A stretch of 57,312 bases of DNA from Candidatus Poribacteria bacterium (lineage in GTDB: Bacteria; Poribacteria; WGA-4E; WGA-3G): the NCBI GenBank assembly GCA_012267415.1, contig JAAXGN010000157.1, positions 1-57,312 on the forward strand, given 5' to 3'. This document shows, piece after piece, positions 9,119 through 18,551 of the stretch. Both the position numbers and the translations under genes were made by a program. How positions within the stretch are numbered: the first letter of the stretch is position 1; every line of letters starts with the position of its first letter. Under the pieces are notes generated by a model. That model was not told the DNA's origin. It saw nothing but the letters and a program-made list of their open reading frames with translations, and did no database searches.

Positions 9119-10165
9119 CTAAACTGCAAGTTCGGATAACTTGACAGCGCGTCCCCCCGCATCGGCAGATTGGTCAGCAGCAAAGACTACACGGTGCGTT
9201 TCAAAGGCAGTATCAAAATCTGTCAACGGCATCGGTTCATCTTTTTCAATGCTATCAATGAATGCTTGAAATTGGGGTTCATAAGGATGATCACTCACAT
9301 CGCCAGAATCAATGAGTGAGGTTTCAAGTGTGCTCCATCTGCTTTTGTCCATACCTTTCAGTTTTGCTGAGTAGATACGGTTATCCAGAAGGCTTCCTTC
9401 GCTACCCACAAGGTGGATGTGGAAATAGTATGGCTGCAAACAATCAACACAGGAGGTAACCTTACCGATCTTCTGGCCACCTTCAAACTTCAAAAGGCTC
9501 ACACTGGTTGTCTTGTATTCATAAGGTTGAAATGCTTCCCCAATAGATTGCGTATGATAACTGGTGACCTCTTCAACATGACCATCCATAAAGAAGAGAA
9601 GTGCATCAAGCGCATGACATCCCGCCGTGAGCAAGGTGCTTCCACCAAAATCCTTCTTGATATTCCATTCATATTGACCATACCACGGTCCGATTCCGTG
9701 ATAATAATCCACTTCAGCATAGTGGAGTTCACCCAGTAGTCCGTTATCAATTACGGATCGTATCATCGTGAAATGTGCGCTGTACCGGCACTCAAAACAT
9801 ACACAGACGTTGACACCTGTCGTTTTCACTGCATCACGAATAGCCAGAGCATCTTCATAAGTCAGGCAGATCGGTTTTTCAATGATGAGGTGTTTTCCTG
9901 CTTTTGCTGCTGCGATTGCCTGTTCCGCGTGAAAGGGATGCGGTGTGCAAATGTCAATTATATGTATATCGGGATCAGCGAGCATCTTTTCATAGTCTGT
10001 ATAAGCTTTTAGAGGGGTGCCGTAGGTCTCTTTTAAAACAGATTCATCGTGTTCGCGTCGTGAACAGATAGCCGTGACATCTGCTCCATTCACCGCTTTA
10101 AATGCCTCAATATGTGCGCCTGCAACCCAGCCAAGTCCAACTATTCCAACGTTTAAGTTTGTCAT
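9119..10165 (-). CDS. Gfo/Idh/MocA family oxidoreductase
   Basis: About 348 residues. An N-terminal Rossmann domain starts VGIVGLGWVAGAHIEAF, and HLIIEKPICLTYEDA carries the EKP motif with the catalytic-site Lys. The C-terminal alpha/beta domain includes GGSTLLTAGCHALDALLFF, giving the His of the active site. The family uses NAD(P) to oxidise or reduce sugars and inositols, and the substrate cannot be told from sequence. The start is ATG at 10165, preceded by AGGAG; a TTG one codon upstream is less likely. It converges with the MtaA-like gene, with a 21-base gap. Confidence 0.9.
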   Translation of the reverse strand: MTNLNVGIVGLGWVAGAHIEAFKAVNGADVTAICSRREHDESVLKETYGTPLKAYTDYEKMLADPDIHIIDICTPHPFHAEQAIAAAKAGKHLIIEKPICLTYEDALAIRDAVKTTGVNVCVCFECRYSAHFTMIRSVIDNGLLGELHYAEVDYYHGIGPWYGQYEWNIKKDFGGSTLLTAGCHALDALLFFMDGHVEEVTSYHTQSIGEAFQPYEYKTTSVSLLKFEGGQKIGKVTSCVDCLQPYYFHIHLVGSEGSLLDNRIYSAKLKGMDKSRWSTLETSLIDSGDVSDHPYEPQFQAFIDSIEKDEPMPLTDFDTAFETHRVVFAADQSADAGGRAVKLSELAV

Positions 10166-10242
10166 CAAAAGACTCCTTTTATCAATTTTTAGTATATTTT
10201 AGCACAGTTGTACTTATTTTGGAAAGGATACTGTTGAATTAT

Positions 10243-10373
10243 GGATGTGTAAAGTTTCTGACAAAATATGCACAGAAAACCTGTAGGAGCGATCTCCGAA
10301 TCGCGACCTGTCGGGAATCGGAGTTCCTTCCTACAATGATTTTGGTAGTTAATCCCAAAAACTTTACGCCCCC
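10243..10373. mobile_element. Second MITE with 9-bp target duplication
   Basis: The ends are GGATGTGTAAAGTTT and, on the other strand, GGGGGCGTAAAGTTT, the same terminal family as the element at 4436. TTGAATTAT (10234-10242) and TTGAAATAT (10374-10382) flank it, a 9-bp duplication with one mismatch. The payload is a different palindrome (10282-10334, TGTAGGAGCGATCTCCG...), also found at 21916-22013. There is no coding capacity. Confidence 0.75.
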
Positions 10374-10395
10374 TTGAAATATGAATGAAAATATT

Positions 10396-10425
10396 TTGAC
10401 ATGTTAAGTGCAAATATGCTATAAT
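10396..10425 (+). promoter_or_regulatory. Consensus promoter for guaB
   Basis: TTGACA (10396-10401), an 18-base spacer and TATAAT (10420-10425), both boxes perfect, 58 bases before the guaB ATG. A MITE sits immediately upstream. Confidence 0.8.
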
Positions 10426-10483
10426 TATTATAATTAGCAAGGTTTCTTACCCGCCTCAATCTGCAATGAAGGAGATGATTCCG

Positions 10484-11986
10484 ATGGACACCAAACTTTC
10501 CGAAGAATTTCCACTGAAGTTCGCAAAAGAAGGGTTAACTTTTGACGATGTTTTGCTCATCCCTGCAGAATCCAGTATTCTACCCGATGATGTTGACACA
10601 AGTTCGCAGTTCACACGGAATCTTCGGCTGAATATCCCAATCAGTAGTGCCCCCATGGATACCGTCACGGAATCTACGCTTGCTATTGCGATTGCTCGGG
10701 AAGGGGGGATCGGCATAATACATTACAACTGTTCTATTGAGGAACAGGTGTCTGAAGTCGACCGTGTGAAACGTTCAGAAAGTGGGATGATAAATGATCC
10801 GATTACATTAACAGAAGAAAAAACGATCAGAGATGCTCTTGAAATCTCCGCACGTTACCGCATTGGTGGCGTACCAATTGTTAGAGAGGGTGGCTACCTT
10901 GTTGGGTTGATCACCAACCGCGACCTTAAGTATGAAACCGACTTGGATTTACCCGTTACAGCACGTATGACACCAGGTGAGAAACTGATTACTGCATCGC
11001 CGGGAATTACACTTGACAAAGCAAAAAAAATACTACACCAATCTCGAAAAGAAAAACTACCTATTGTTGATGATGACTTCAAGTTGTGTGGTCTCATTAC
11101 GATTAAAGATATAGACAAAGTTCAGATGTTCCCACAAGCGTGTAAGGATGTTGAAGGTCGCTTACGGGTCGGGGCAGCAATTCAGCCATCAACCCCTCTT
11201 GTTGACGTTGAATTGTTAGTTAATGAAGAGGTAGATGTGCTTGTTCTGGATACAGCACACGGGCACTCTAAAAACGTAATTCGGTCAACTGAGATTTTAA
11301 AATCGGAATTTCCGGAGGTTGAGCTTGTCGCTGGTAATGTCGTTACCCCCGAAGCAACAAAAAGTTTGATTGATGCGGGGGCGGATGCTGTGAAAGTCGG
11401 TGTTGGACCTGGCTCTATTTGCACAACACGTGTTATCGCTGGTGTCAGTATTCCCCAGATAACCGCAATTTACGATTGTGCCCAGGCAGCGGAAAAAGAA
11501 GGCGTACCCATTATCGCTGATGGTGGTATCCGCTACTCTGGCGACATCGCAAAAGCGATCGGTGCTGGTGCAAGTTCTGTCATGATCGGGAGTCTACTTG
11601 CTGGGACAGACGAAAGTCCAGGCTCTACAGTCATCTATCAGGGAAGAACATATAAGATACACCGCGGTATGGGATCGTTAGGTGCGCTACGAAAACGCGG
11701 TACAGCACTCGGAGAGCAGACAAGTGATGAAGAATTAGCAAAATTAGTGCCACGCGGTATTGAAGGTAGAGTCCCCCACAAAGGAAAATTGAGCAACTAT
11801 GTTTATCAGTTAGTCGGTGGGATACGATCTGCTATGGGATATTGCGGCACACCCGATATTGAGACGTTACGCAGAGATGTTCAATTTGTCCGTATGTCAA
11901 GCAGCGGTTATCGAGAAAGTCATCCACACGATATTGATATCACGGAGGAAGCACCAAACTATACGGTTGCTAAACTTAACACATAG
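10484..11986 (+). CDS. guaB: IMP dehydrogenase
   Basis: A 500-residue enzyme that oxidises IMP to XMP with NAD, the committed step of GMP synthesis. It shows the IMPDH core (LTFDDVLLIPAESSILP), a pair of CBS domains at about residues 90-205 (LVGLITNRDLKYE, LCGLITIKDI), the phosphate/catalytic loop GPGSICTTRVIAGV with nucleophile Cys313, the IADGGIRYSGD segment and the flap arginine region. Full length for a bacterial GuaB. AAGGAG at 10469-10474 serves the ATG at 10484 better than the ATG at 10466. The next gene starts right after the stop. Confidence 0.97.
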   Translation: MDTKLSEEFPLKFAKEGLTFDDVLLIPAESSILPDDVDTSSQFTRNLRLNIPISSAPMDTVTESTLAIAIAREGGIGIIHYNCSIEEQVSEVDRVKRSESGMINDPITLTEEKTIRDALEISARYRIGGVPIVREGGYLVGLITNRDLKYETDLDLPVTARMTPGEKLITASPGITLDKAKKILHQSRKEKLPIVDDDFKLCGLITIKDIDKVQMFPQACKDVEGRLRVGAAIQPSTPLVDVELLVNEEVDVLVLDTAHGHSKNVIRSTEILKSEFPEVELVAGNVVTPEATKSLIDAGADAVKVGVGPGSICTTRVIAGVSIPQITAIYDCAQAAEKEGVPIIADGGIRYSGDIAKAIGAGASSVMIGSLLAGTDESPGSTVIYQGRTYKIHRGMGSLGALRKRGTALGEQTSDEELAKLVPRGIEGRVPHKGKLSNYVYQLVGGIRSAMGYCGTPDIETLRRDVQFVRMSSSGYRESHPHDIDITEEAPNYTVAKLNT

Positions 11987-12004
11987 ATGAAAGGGAATTT
12001 GTAT

Positions 12005-12553
12005 ATGAAAGTTAACGAAGAGATGTCATTTTGGGATAGACTTTATATCCCTGCGTTGATAAAGGGAATGTTGACAACGTTAAAACACATTCCGAAAAAG
12101 AAGTTGACAGTACAGTATCCCGAAGACCCAAGAAGCGTCAATGAACGTAATGACAGGTACCGCGGGGTGCATAAACTCACCGTAACAGAGAAGGATGAAA
12201 TCAAGTGTGTTGCCTGTTTTTTGTGTGCAACCGCGTGTCCGGCGGATTGCATTACAATACAAGCTGCTCCTGCCCCTGAAGGGTGGTTGACGAAAGAGGG
12301 ATACCAACGGGAGAAGTTTCCAGAAGTGTTTGAAATCAATATGCTGCGATGCATATTCTGCGGATACTGTGTGGAAGCATGTCCAGAAGATGCTATCCGC
12401 ATGACAGGCCTCACATTACCGCAGTATTTTAGGGAACGGCAGACCGAAGGAGAAAACCTTGGAAGCTCCCGCAGTGATTTTATCTTCAACAGAGACATGT
12501 TAGTGGCTAACAATGACATCCCACAGGAAGGACTTAGTGTTGAAGCACAATAA
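12005..12553 (+). CDS. nuoI: NuoI-like 2[4Fe-4S] ferredoxin subunit
   Basis: About 182 residues with two ferredoxin motifs, CVACFLCATACP and CIFCGYCVEACP, each with the CxxCxxCxxxCP pattern. The N-terminal amphipathic region (YIPALIKGMLTTLKHIPKKK) and the CIFCG/EACPEDAI context are those of complex I subunit I, which passes electrons from flavin to quinone. The frame is open from the ATG at 11987, but AAAGGGA fits the ATG at 12005. The other nuo genes are absent, so this copy is separated from its complex. It may be co-transcribed with guaB. Confidence 0.85.
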   Translation: MKVNEEMSFWDRLYIPALIKGMLTTLKHIPKKKLTVQYPEDPRSVNERNDRYRGVHKLTVTEKDEIKCVACFLCATACPADCITIQAAPAPEGWLTKEGYQREKFPEVFEINMLRCIFCGYCVEACPEDAIRMTGLTLPQYFRERQTEGENLGSSRSDFIFNRDMLVANNDIPQEGLSVEAQ

Positions 12554-12647
12554 GGTACTGTAGCGAAATACCTTCTCAGTATTATTTATTGTGTATTTGT
12601 AATACAGACAAATCCTTCGTTTTGGACATTCTGTCTGTAGACTGACT

Positions 12648-13220
12648 ATGATATCACACCCACCATTTCCAAACAAACAGTATCAGATACTCTATGCAGA
12701 TCCACCTTGGGACTACAAAGGGCAACTTCAACACAACGGTGTTGGCGGGAAAGATAGCGGGGGTGCGATACGACATTATCCAACTATTTCTGTAAAGGAG
12801 ATGTTGGACTGGAATATTGCGTCTATCTCATCTGAAAACTGCCTGCTGTTTATGTGGAGTTCATCACCCCACCTTGACCAAGCGATTAGGTTAGGTAAAG
12901 CATGGGGATTTCGCTGGGCAACCGTTGCTTTTGTATGGGATAAGTGCCGCGTAAATCCTGGTTCCTATACCATGAGTCAATGTGAATTGTGTCTTGTTTT
13001 TAAACGAGGCACAATTCCACAACCGAGAGGATTGCGAAACATCAGACAGCTTGTCCAAGCGAAACGAACACGGCATTCTGAAAAACCGGATGAAGTCAGA
13101 CAACGTATTGAAGAGATGTTTCCTGAACAGAGTAAACTGGAACTATTTGCCCGAAAGGAAGTAGAAGGTTGGGATGTGTGGGGACTGGAGATAAAATCTA
13201 ACGATTCTAAGGAAGCGTAG
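12648..13220 (+). CDS. MT-A70 family adenine N6-methyltransferase
   Basis: A 190-residue protein with the DPPW catalytic motif at residues 18-21 (ILYADPPWDYKG), the HYPTISVKEM segment, CLLFMWSSSPHLDQA and the C-terminal SEKPDEVRQRIEEMFP and LELFARKEVEGWDVWG parts of the MT-A70 fold. Bacterial members methylate adenine in DNA and often come from phages or restriction systems. No restriction enzyme or phage gene is adjacent, so it is an orphan. No strong ribosome binding site is visible. Confidence 0.9.
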   Translation: MISHPPFPNKQYQILYADPPWDYKGQLQHNGVGGKDSGGAIRHYPTISVKEMLDWNIASISSENCLLFMWSSSPHLDQAIRLGKAWGFRWATVAFVWDKCRVNPGSYTMSQCELCLVFKRGTIPQPRGLRNIRQLVQAKRTRHSEKPDEVRQRIEEMFPEQSKLELFARKEVEGWDVWGLEIKSNDSKEA

Positions 13221-13342
13221 GCGGTTAAACCAAAATCTTAAGTATCGCTATAAAAACTTTAACGGTAAAAACTGATAAATTATAACGCAGTTTACCAAAC
13301 TTAATTGTACATTGTATTGGAGGACATATACTAATTGACCTA

Positions 13343-16111
13343 ATGCATGATATATCTCTTTATTTTGACTCCGACTCTCTCTTTGCTTTGACAGATAAAA
13401 TCAAAGCTGGCATTGAAGGACGAATGAGTTGGGGTGACACTTATGGAATAGCACTCGGTAGTAAGAGCAATAAACATCTCATCGTTTGGACACCTAAACA
13501 GACTTCCGAGAGTCAGATCTTACCCGGTTTTGACTCTGAAGATGGACTGTTAACATTGAAAATGAAGCATCGTCCGGGGGCATGGGTATCTTGGATTGAT
13601 GAATCAAAGGTTCAGTCATCTTCAATTGATGATTATGATCGTGTACATAAAAGTATTCAAGAATTGGAACGTAATGCACGACAAATTACAGATTTTGCTG
13701 ATGGTGTGATCGCGAATATTACGATTCAACACTCGGGAAAATCTATTACACTGTCGGATCTGACAGAAGAAGTCTTACAAGCACGACTGATACTGCCAAA
13801 CACTATCAAGACTGGCGGTTTTGTACTCACGAAAACAACACAAACCGACAGCACCACAGCTAATGTCATTATACCGGAACAGACGCATATTCAACGGGTT
13901 AATCTCAACGAAGATGTAATGCTCAAGACAGTAGAGAAAGAAGGATATGATACGGTATGTGTTGTGTTACGGACACATGGCAAGAATTATCCTGATCTAC
14001 TTGATTTAGAATATAGTCTGACAGTACATAATCGCTTTGTTGATCAAAACGGTTCTGAAGACGCACCTTCTGTAAGCGTTTTGCCAACAGCAGCTGTATA
14101 TAATCCTATTGAACCGAAATCCCTTAAGTTCGTTCCCATTGAATTCACTGCAACGCCGAAAGAAATTGAAGATGCCATAGTTGAAAGTGCCAAAACCATA
14201 CAAGCTTATACGGTTAAAGCGAATCAGCACGCGTATCAGTTAATGACACAGTTCCAGCAAGGTGTTGATAGTCGTCTAAATGCATTAATGCTCAACCGAT
14301 CACAACGGATACACAACAAAGTCTGGGACGACCTTGTCATTCGGGAACTACGGAATGTCATGTGCACATATTGTGATTTCTACGTTGAATATCTTGATGA
14401 ACATTTTGAGGAGGACGTATCTAAAAAGGCGACCGAATCATTGAAAGCATGTATTGACCCAATTATTGAGTTATGGCAACTTAATGATAACCAACAGAAT
14501 ACACTCAACTATATGATTCAATCAAGTTACACTTTGACGAATCAACTATTGGACAAGGCATCGGCACTATTTCATGATCTTGTTTTTGAAAAGGATTTCA
14601 TATCGCAGGGACTGGTTAAACCGGTTACGTTAAACATTTATCAGGACAACCTTCCATTGGACGATGTCTATCTGCCGGAATGGACGTGTGGTACTGTTCG
14701 TGAAAAACTGACACGTGTCGCGCTGCGTTCTACTTTGCATCCGACTCAGATTGAAAGAATGCGTGATGTTTGGTTGTCTTTTATTGAAATTGCAAACTTT
14801 TCAAGCAAACACAATCAGGATTTTGAGAAGGTAATACATCCACTGCAGAACTTGCTATTAGCAGCTAAATCTTCAACTGCACAACGGAATAGCCGGTCCA
14901 CTCGACAAACGCAAACGAGTTTTGCTGGATTTGAAGTGGGAGATAAAGAGTTCAAAGAACTTATTGCGGATATCAAAGACCGTTTTACGATCATAAAACA
15001 GTGGATTGAAAATGCACCGCGAGAATCAGATACAGAAACAAAAGCACAAACGTATTACGCAACATTGTGGGCATTACTGCTAAATGGAAAATATCGCGAG
15101 CAACTTCTCGTCGATTTTCAACCTACATGCGACATCAATCTAAGTGTGCCTGACCAGACAAAAAGACTCATGAATCTCACCTTAGAAAGCAAACTTGTTG
15201 TTGAAAACGATAAGGACAGGAAAACCTTGGAGCGTAATCTCAATAGGGCACTGTTGTCAAAGACAGGACATACGGTTCGAGATATGGCTTCAACGGAAAA
15301 ACTTGCCATTCATGGAGACATTACACTTTCTCTGCTCCGCGATGAATTGCTTCGTTACGATGGGACATTGGCGAAACGAATCGACCGTCTGTCTAACACG
15401 ACAGGTAAAAAGAAAAATCGGAACACCTCGCGTGCACATTACAATGGCGATTTGACTGTTGAAATGATTCTTGCGGAGCAGTCGAAAGTCGGAGAGATGA
15501 TAGCGTTTTTGAAACCTTATGCTGAATCCAAAGTTATAAATACCCTCGTACACGCTGGATTAAATGGCAATAACACTTCACTTGAAAAAATTCGGAAACA
15601 ACAGGTTCTGAGTTTTGAACTAAATGAACTGCCTTCAATTGATGAAACATGGCTGACTGAAACCAAATCTTTGGATGATTATCCAAACCTACGGATGTTT
15701 CTACTTCAGAATAAATTGCCAATTTCTACAACAGGACGGCACATCATGGAATTGCGAAATATACTTCCCGATTCCTTATTCAATCAAGTCATTGGACTGA
15801 TTCATGAAGTGAAAGAACTGCAAGAAAATAGTTATGAAGGTGAAGTATTAGAGCGATTCATTACGTATATATCTGAAAAAGTGTGGCGATGGGAATTAAC
15901 ACAGATCACGTCTGAGGAACTGCCGATCGTAATAAAAGAAAAGGTATTAACTACGGCAATCTGTTACGAAAAAGAGGTAGAGACCTTAATGGAATATGTT
16001 GAACGTTATGATGAGTTGCTGGATACTAAACTCAAAGCGGATTCTGAAATGGATGTCCAGCGTGAGAAACTTGAAACAAGCTTCCAAGAAATCGTAGAAA
16101 CGCTTATATAG
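13343..16111 (+). CDS. Unknown 922-residue cytoplasmic protein
   Basis: No family that I recognise and no signal or membrane segment. Residues 1-300 look beta-rich (FDSDSLFALTDKIKAGIEGR, then strands). The middle and C-terminal two thirds look helical, with charged amphipathic stretches and a Cys-x-x-x-Cys-like part (MCTYCDFYVEYLDEHF). The best ribosome binding site (GGAGG at 13319-13323) is 19 bases from the ATG at 13343 but about 10 from an in-frame ATT at 13334, so translation may start three codons earlier. It ends 9 bases before the pseudo-dehydrogenase gene, so the two are probably co-transcribed. Confidence 0.8.
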   Translation: MHDISLYFDSDSLFALTDKIKAGIEGRMSWGDTYGIALGSKSNKHLIVWTPKQTSESQILPGFDSEDGLLTLKMKHRPGAWVSWIDESKVQSSSIDDYDRVHKSIQELERNARQITDFADGVIANITIQHSGKSITLSDLTEEVLQARLILPNTIKTGGFVLTKTTQTDSTTANVIIPEQTHIQRVNLNEDVMLKTVEKEGYDTVCVVLRTHGKNYPDLLDLEYSLTVHNRFVDQNGSEDAPSVSVLPTAAVYNPIEPKSLKFVPIEFTATPKEIEDAIVESAKTIQAYTVKANQHAYQLMTQFQQGVDSRLNALMLNRSQRIHNKVWDDLVIRELRNVMCTYCDFYVEYLDEHFEEDVSKKATESLKACIDPIIELWQLNDNQQNTLNYMIQSSYTLTNQLLDKASALFHDLVFEKDFISQGLVKPVTLNIYQDNLPLDDVYLPEWTCGTVREKLTRVALRSTLHPTQIERMRDVWLSFIEIANFSSKHNQDFEKVIHPLQNLLLAAKSSTAQRNSRSTRQTQTSFAGFEVGDKEFKELIADIKDRFTIIKQWIENAPRESDTETKAQTYYATLWALLLNGKYREQLLVDFQPTCDINLSVPDQTKRLMNLTLESKLVVENDKDRKTLERNLNRALLSKTGHTVRDMASTEKLAIHGDITLSLLRDELLRYDGTLAKRIDRLSNTTGKKKNRNTSRAHYNGDLTVEMILAEQSKVGEMIAFLKPYAESKVINTLVHAGLNGNNTSLEKIRKQQVLSFELNELPSIDETWLTETKSLDDYPNLRMFLLQNKLPISTTGRHIMELRNILPDSLFNQVIGLIHEVKELQENSYEGEVLERFITYISEKVWRWELTQITSEELPIVIKEKVLTTAICYEKEVETLMEYVERYDELLDTKLKADSEMDVQREKLETSFQEIVETLI

Positions 16112-16120
16112 GACTAATTT

Positions 16121-17047
16121 ATGAGAATTGCATTGATAGGAAACAGTCAGTTGACACTTACAGTGAGTTGGGGTATCTGCCAGTCTGAGTTAGCACAGAA
16201 CATTATAATCTTGTCTGGTACACAAGTCGGTAGTGTCCAGAGAAACCGGAACACAAGGAACACAAAGTTCGTTGCAGATGCAGTAGAAGACCTTACGCTT
16301 GCAACTGCGATGCATGCAAGTGATACACAGGTAACATTTACGACAAGTTGTGAAGATATATCAGAATCTGATCTGGTAGTTCTGCTTCCAACGCAATTAC
16401 CTTATGGATTTCATTCAGCACAAGCATTAAAGACAGCGAATCTGTCTTCTGTTCGTGACATTGTGCCGAAGATTCTGGAACACGTGCAGAACGCAAAAGT
16501 CTTAGTCGCCATGCCGTTCTCAAACTATATTTCCGCTTGGCTACATCAGAGCCATGGTGTTGATAACCTTATCGGTATAGCAAACGGTGTTTCCACAGCA
16601 CATCTCAAATCTGAAATTGCAACCCGCACAGGATATTCGGTGAAGGATGTCTCCGGTTTAGTTATCGGAGATGATGAGGAAACGTTTATGTTGCCTCAAT
16701 ACTGTAGAGTTAATGGTATCCCAATTGCACAATTGCTGAATGAAGCAGATATACAAAGTATAGTTGATGCTGTTGCAAGCCGTTGTCCATATACCACGAC
16801 GAGTGAATATACATTAGCGAGTCACATTCTACAGGTCATCTCCGCCATCAGTTTAGATAAGAAACGGGTGATGAGTGTTGGCACGTTAATCTCTACGGAT
16901 ACAACTTCTGTTTTCCTCAATGTCCCATCAAAAGTCGGTAGTGAAGGTATAGAGAGCATTATCCCATTACAGTTAACGGAATCGCAGACAGAACAATTTA
17001 CGAATCTGGTTTCCCAAAGTGCCAATGTGCAAAGTTTCAACAAATGA
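16121..17047 (+). CDS. Malate/lactate dehydrogenase-like protein lacking catalytic residues
   Basis: 308 residues that follow the malate dehydrogenase fold end to end: MRIALIGNSQL, SEDISESDLVVLL-like region (78-89), VLVAMPFSNYISAW at the usual NP-x-D position, the domain-2 segment ANGVSTAHLKSEIATRTGYSVKDVSG, then VIGDDEETFMLPQYCRVNGIPI and a C-terminus ending LQLTESQTEQFTNLV. The GxGxxG cofactor loop is replaced by GNSQL, the substrate-loop arginines are absent, and the catalytic His of the G-x-H-G-D motif is replaced by acidic residues near 184-185. It is therefore probably a pseudoenzyme. Its stop overlaps the XdhC start (ATGA). Confidence 0.7.
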   Translation: MRIALIGNSQLTLTVSWGICQSELAQNIIILSGTQVGSVQRNRNTRNTKFVADAVEDLTLATAMHASDTQVTFTTSCEDISESDLVVLLPTQLPYGFHSAQALKTANLSSVRDIVPKILEHVQNAKVLVAMPFSNYISAWLHQSHGVDNLIGIANGVSTAHLKSEIATRTGYSVKDVSGLVIGDDEETFMLPQYCRVNGIPIAQLLNEADIQSIVDAVASRCPYTTTSEYTLASHILQVISAISLDKKRVMSVGTLISTDTTSVFLNVPSKVGSEGIESIIPLQLTESQTEQFTNLVSQSANVQSFNK

Positions 17048-18180
17048 GAGAAATATACCAAAAAATCCCTGAATTAATTGAATCTGAGCAAGTCGGTGCC
17101 TACTGCACTGTGGTTGAGACAAAAGGTTCTACCCCACAGAAGCCGGGGTCAAAACTGCTCATACTACCTGACCTACGCAATATCGGCACACTTGGGGGTG
17201 GATGCGTGGAAGCAGAAGCACGTCGACAGGCAATTGGACTGATGCAAGGCGGTATCCCGCGTCTGCTGGAATTCCAATTGGATAGCGATTACGGCTGGGA
17301 TGATGGACTCATCTGCGGTGGAAATATGAAGATATTCATAGATTTACCAAAGACTCAAGCTGAAGCTGAAATGTTCACACGTATACAAGAGCTCAATAGA
17401 GAAAAGGTGCCGTTAATGAGTGCGACAGTTGTAGAAAGTAACCAACCGGACATTAGGGTCGGCATGAAGATGGTTTTTGCCAAGAATGGTCAACGCATCG
17501 GCACATTGGGCGACACGAAATTAGAGACTGAAATAGAAGCTGAGATTTCGGAGATACTTGAGCAGAACAGATCAGGTTTATACAAAAAGGACAAAACCGT
17601 ATCCGTTTTTTTGGAACCTATCCAACCGAGGCCGACGTTGCTAATTGCGGGAGCGGGACACGTTGGACAGGCTCTCTGCCATATCGGGAGTTGGTTAGAT
17701 TTTGATATCGCCATCGTTGATGATCGCGCAGATTTTGCATCTAAGAGTCGCTTACCTGAAGCAGACGAAATCATTATCGGAGACATCGCTGAGGAGCTCC
17801 GACACTATCCAATCAACCACCTAACTTATGTTGTGATTGTAACTCGAGGACACCAACATGATGAATCGGCACTGCATAGCGTTGTTGAATCAGATGCAAG
17901 ATACATCGGATTGATCGGCAGCCGCAGAAAAATAAAACTCATTTTTGACGACCTATTAGACGTGGGAATTCCGATAGAGAAACTGCAACGGGTATATGCA
18001 CCTATCGGATTAGATATAAACTCAAAGACTGTGCCGGAGATAGCCGTGAGCATCGCTTCACAATTGATTCAGGTTCGCAACGGCGCGAAAGTTCAAAGTG
18101 ATGGGCCGAAACCTTTTGAGGCACAACCTGCACGGATGCCATCCATCAAATTGACAGGAGATGAAAATGGACAAGATTAA
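17044..18180 (+). CDS. XdhC/CoxI family protein
   Basis: A 378-residue protein. The N-terminal XdhC/CoxI domain has AYCTVVETKGSTPQKPGSKL and GTLGGGCVEAEA, followed by DDGLICGGNMKIFID. The C-terminal Rossmann-type XdhC domain has LLIAGAGHVGQAL and YIGLIGSRRK. XdhC binds molybdenum cofactor and inserts its sulfurated form into xanthine dehydrogenase-type enzymes. No xanthine or CO dehydrogenase subunit is in the window. It overlaps the preceding gene by 4 bases and the next by about 14, so translation is probably coupled. Confidence 0.9.
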   Translation: MREIYQKIPELIESEQVGAYCTVVETKGSTPQKPGSKLLILPDLRNIGTLGGGCVEAEARRQAIGLMQGGIPRLLEFQLDSDYGWDDGLICGGNMKIFIDLPKTQAEAEMFTRIQELNREKVPLMSATVVESNQPDIRVGMKMVFAKNGQRIGTLGDTKLETEIEAEISEILEQNRSGLYKKDKTVSVFLEPIQPRPTLLIAGAGHVGQALCHIGSWLDFDIAIVDDRADFASKSRLPEADEIIIGDIAEELRHYPINHLTYVVIVTRGHQHDESALHSVVESDARYIGLIGSRRKIKLIFDDLLDVGIPIEKLQRVYAPIGLDINSKTVPEIAVSIASQLIQVRNGAKVQSDGPKPFEAQPARMPSIKLTGDENGQD

Positions 18181-18508
18181 TTTAGAAGAAAACAAATCCT
18201 ATACATTGGCAGAAGTTGTTACTTATGTGCAGAAAACACTTGACGCAGTTAAGGCGGAATCTAAACACTGTCATTTACGATTCACCCCCACAGATGTTTA
18301 TTGGTTGTTGCACGATATGTTGGTCTATGCGAACAGGAATGTTCCTGGTGAGTTTGTATTGCGAAGATTGGACAGAGGTAACTATAAAGTTGAGTATAGA
18401 ACTGAAACAGCAGAGAGAAAGAAAGCAGACAAGAAACTCAAGGATAATCTCCGACAAACTGCTGAGTATTTAGAAAAGTTAACTGGAAATCGTCCATCGT
18501 GGGGTTAG
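18167..18508 (+). CDS. Small unknown protein
   Basis: About 113 residues, helical and charged, with SYTLAEVVTYVQKTLDAVK near the start and a Lys/Glu-rich C-terminus. AGGAG at 18156-18160 fits the ATG at 18167 better than the one at 18161. It overlaps the end of the XdhC gene by 14 bases. No family recognised. The overlap suggests it belongs to the same operon. Confidence 0.65.
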   Translation: MDKINLEENKSYTLAEVVTYVQKTLDAVKAESKHCHLRFTPTDVYWLLHDMLVYANRNVPGEFVLRRLDRGNYKVEYRTETAERKKADKKLKDNLRQTAEYLEKLTGNRPSWG

Positions 18509-18551
18509 CAATGATCATGTATTTTGAAGATGATCGATAAGGAGAAGATTT

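Noticed and set aside
12554..12600. Terminator after nuoI
   Set aside because: Only a six-base stem (AAGGTA/TACCTT) with no T-run; too weak to call.
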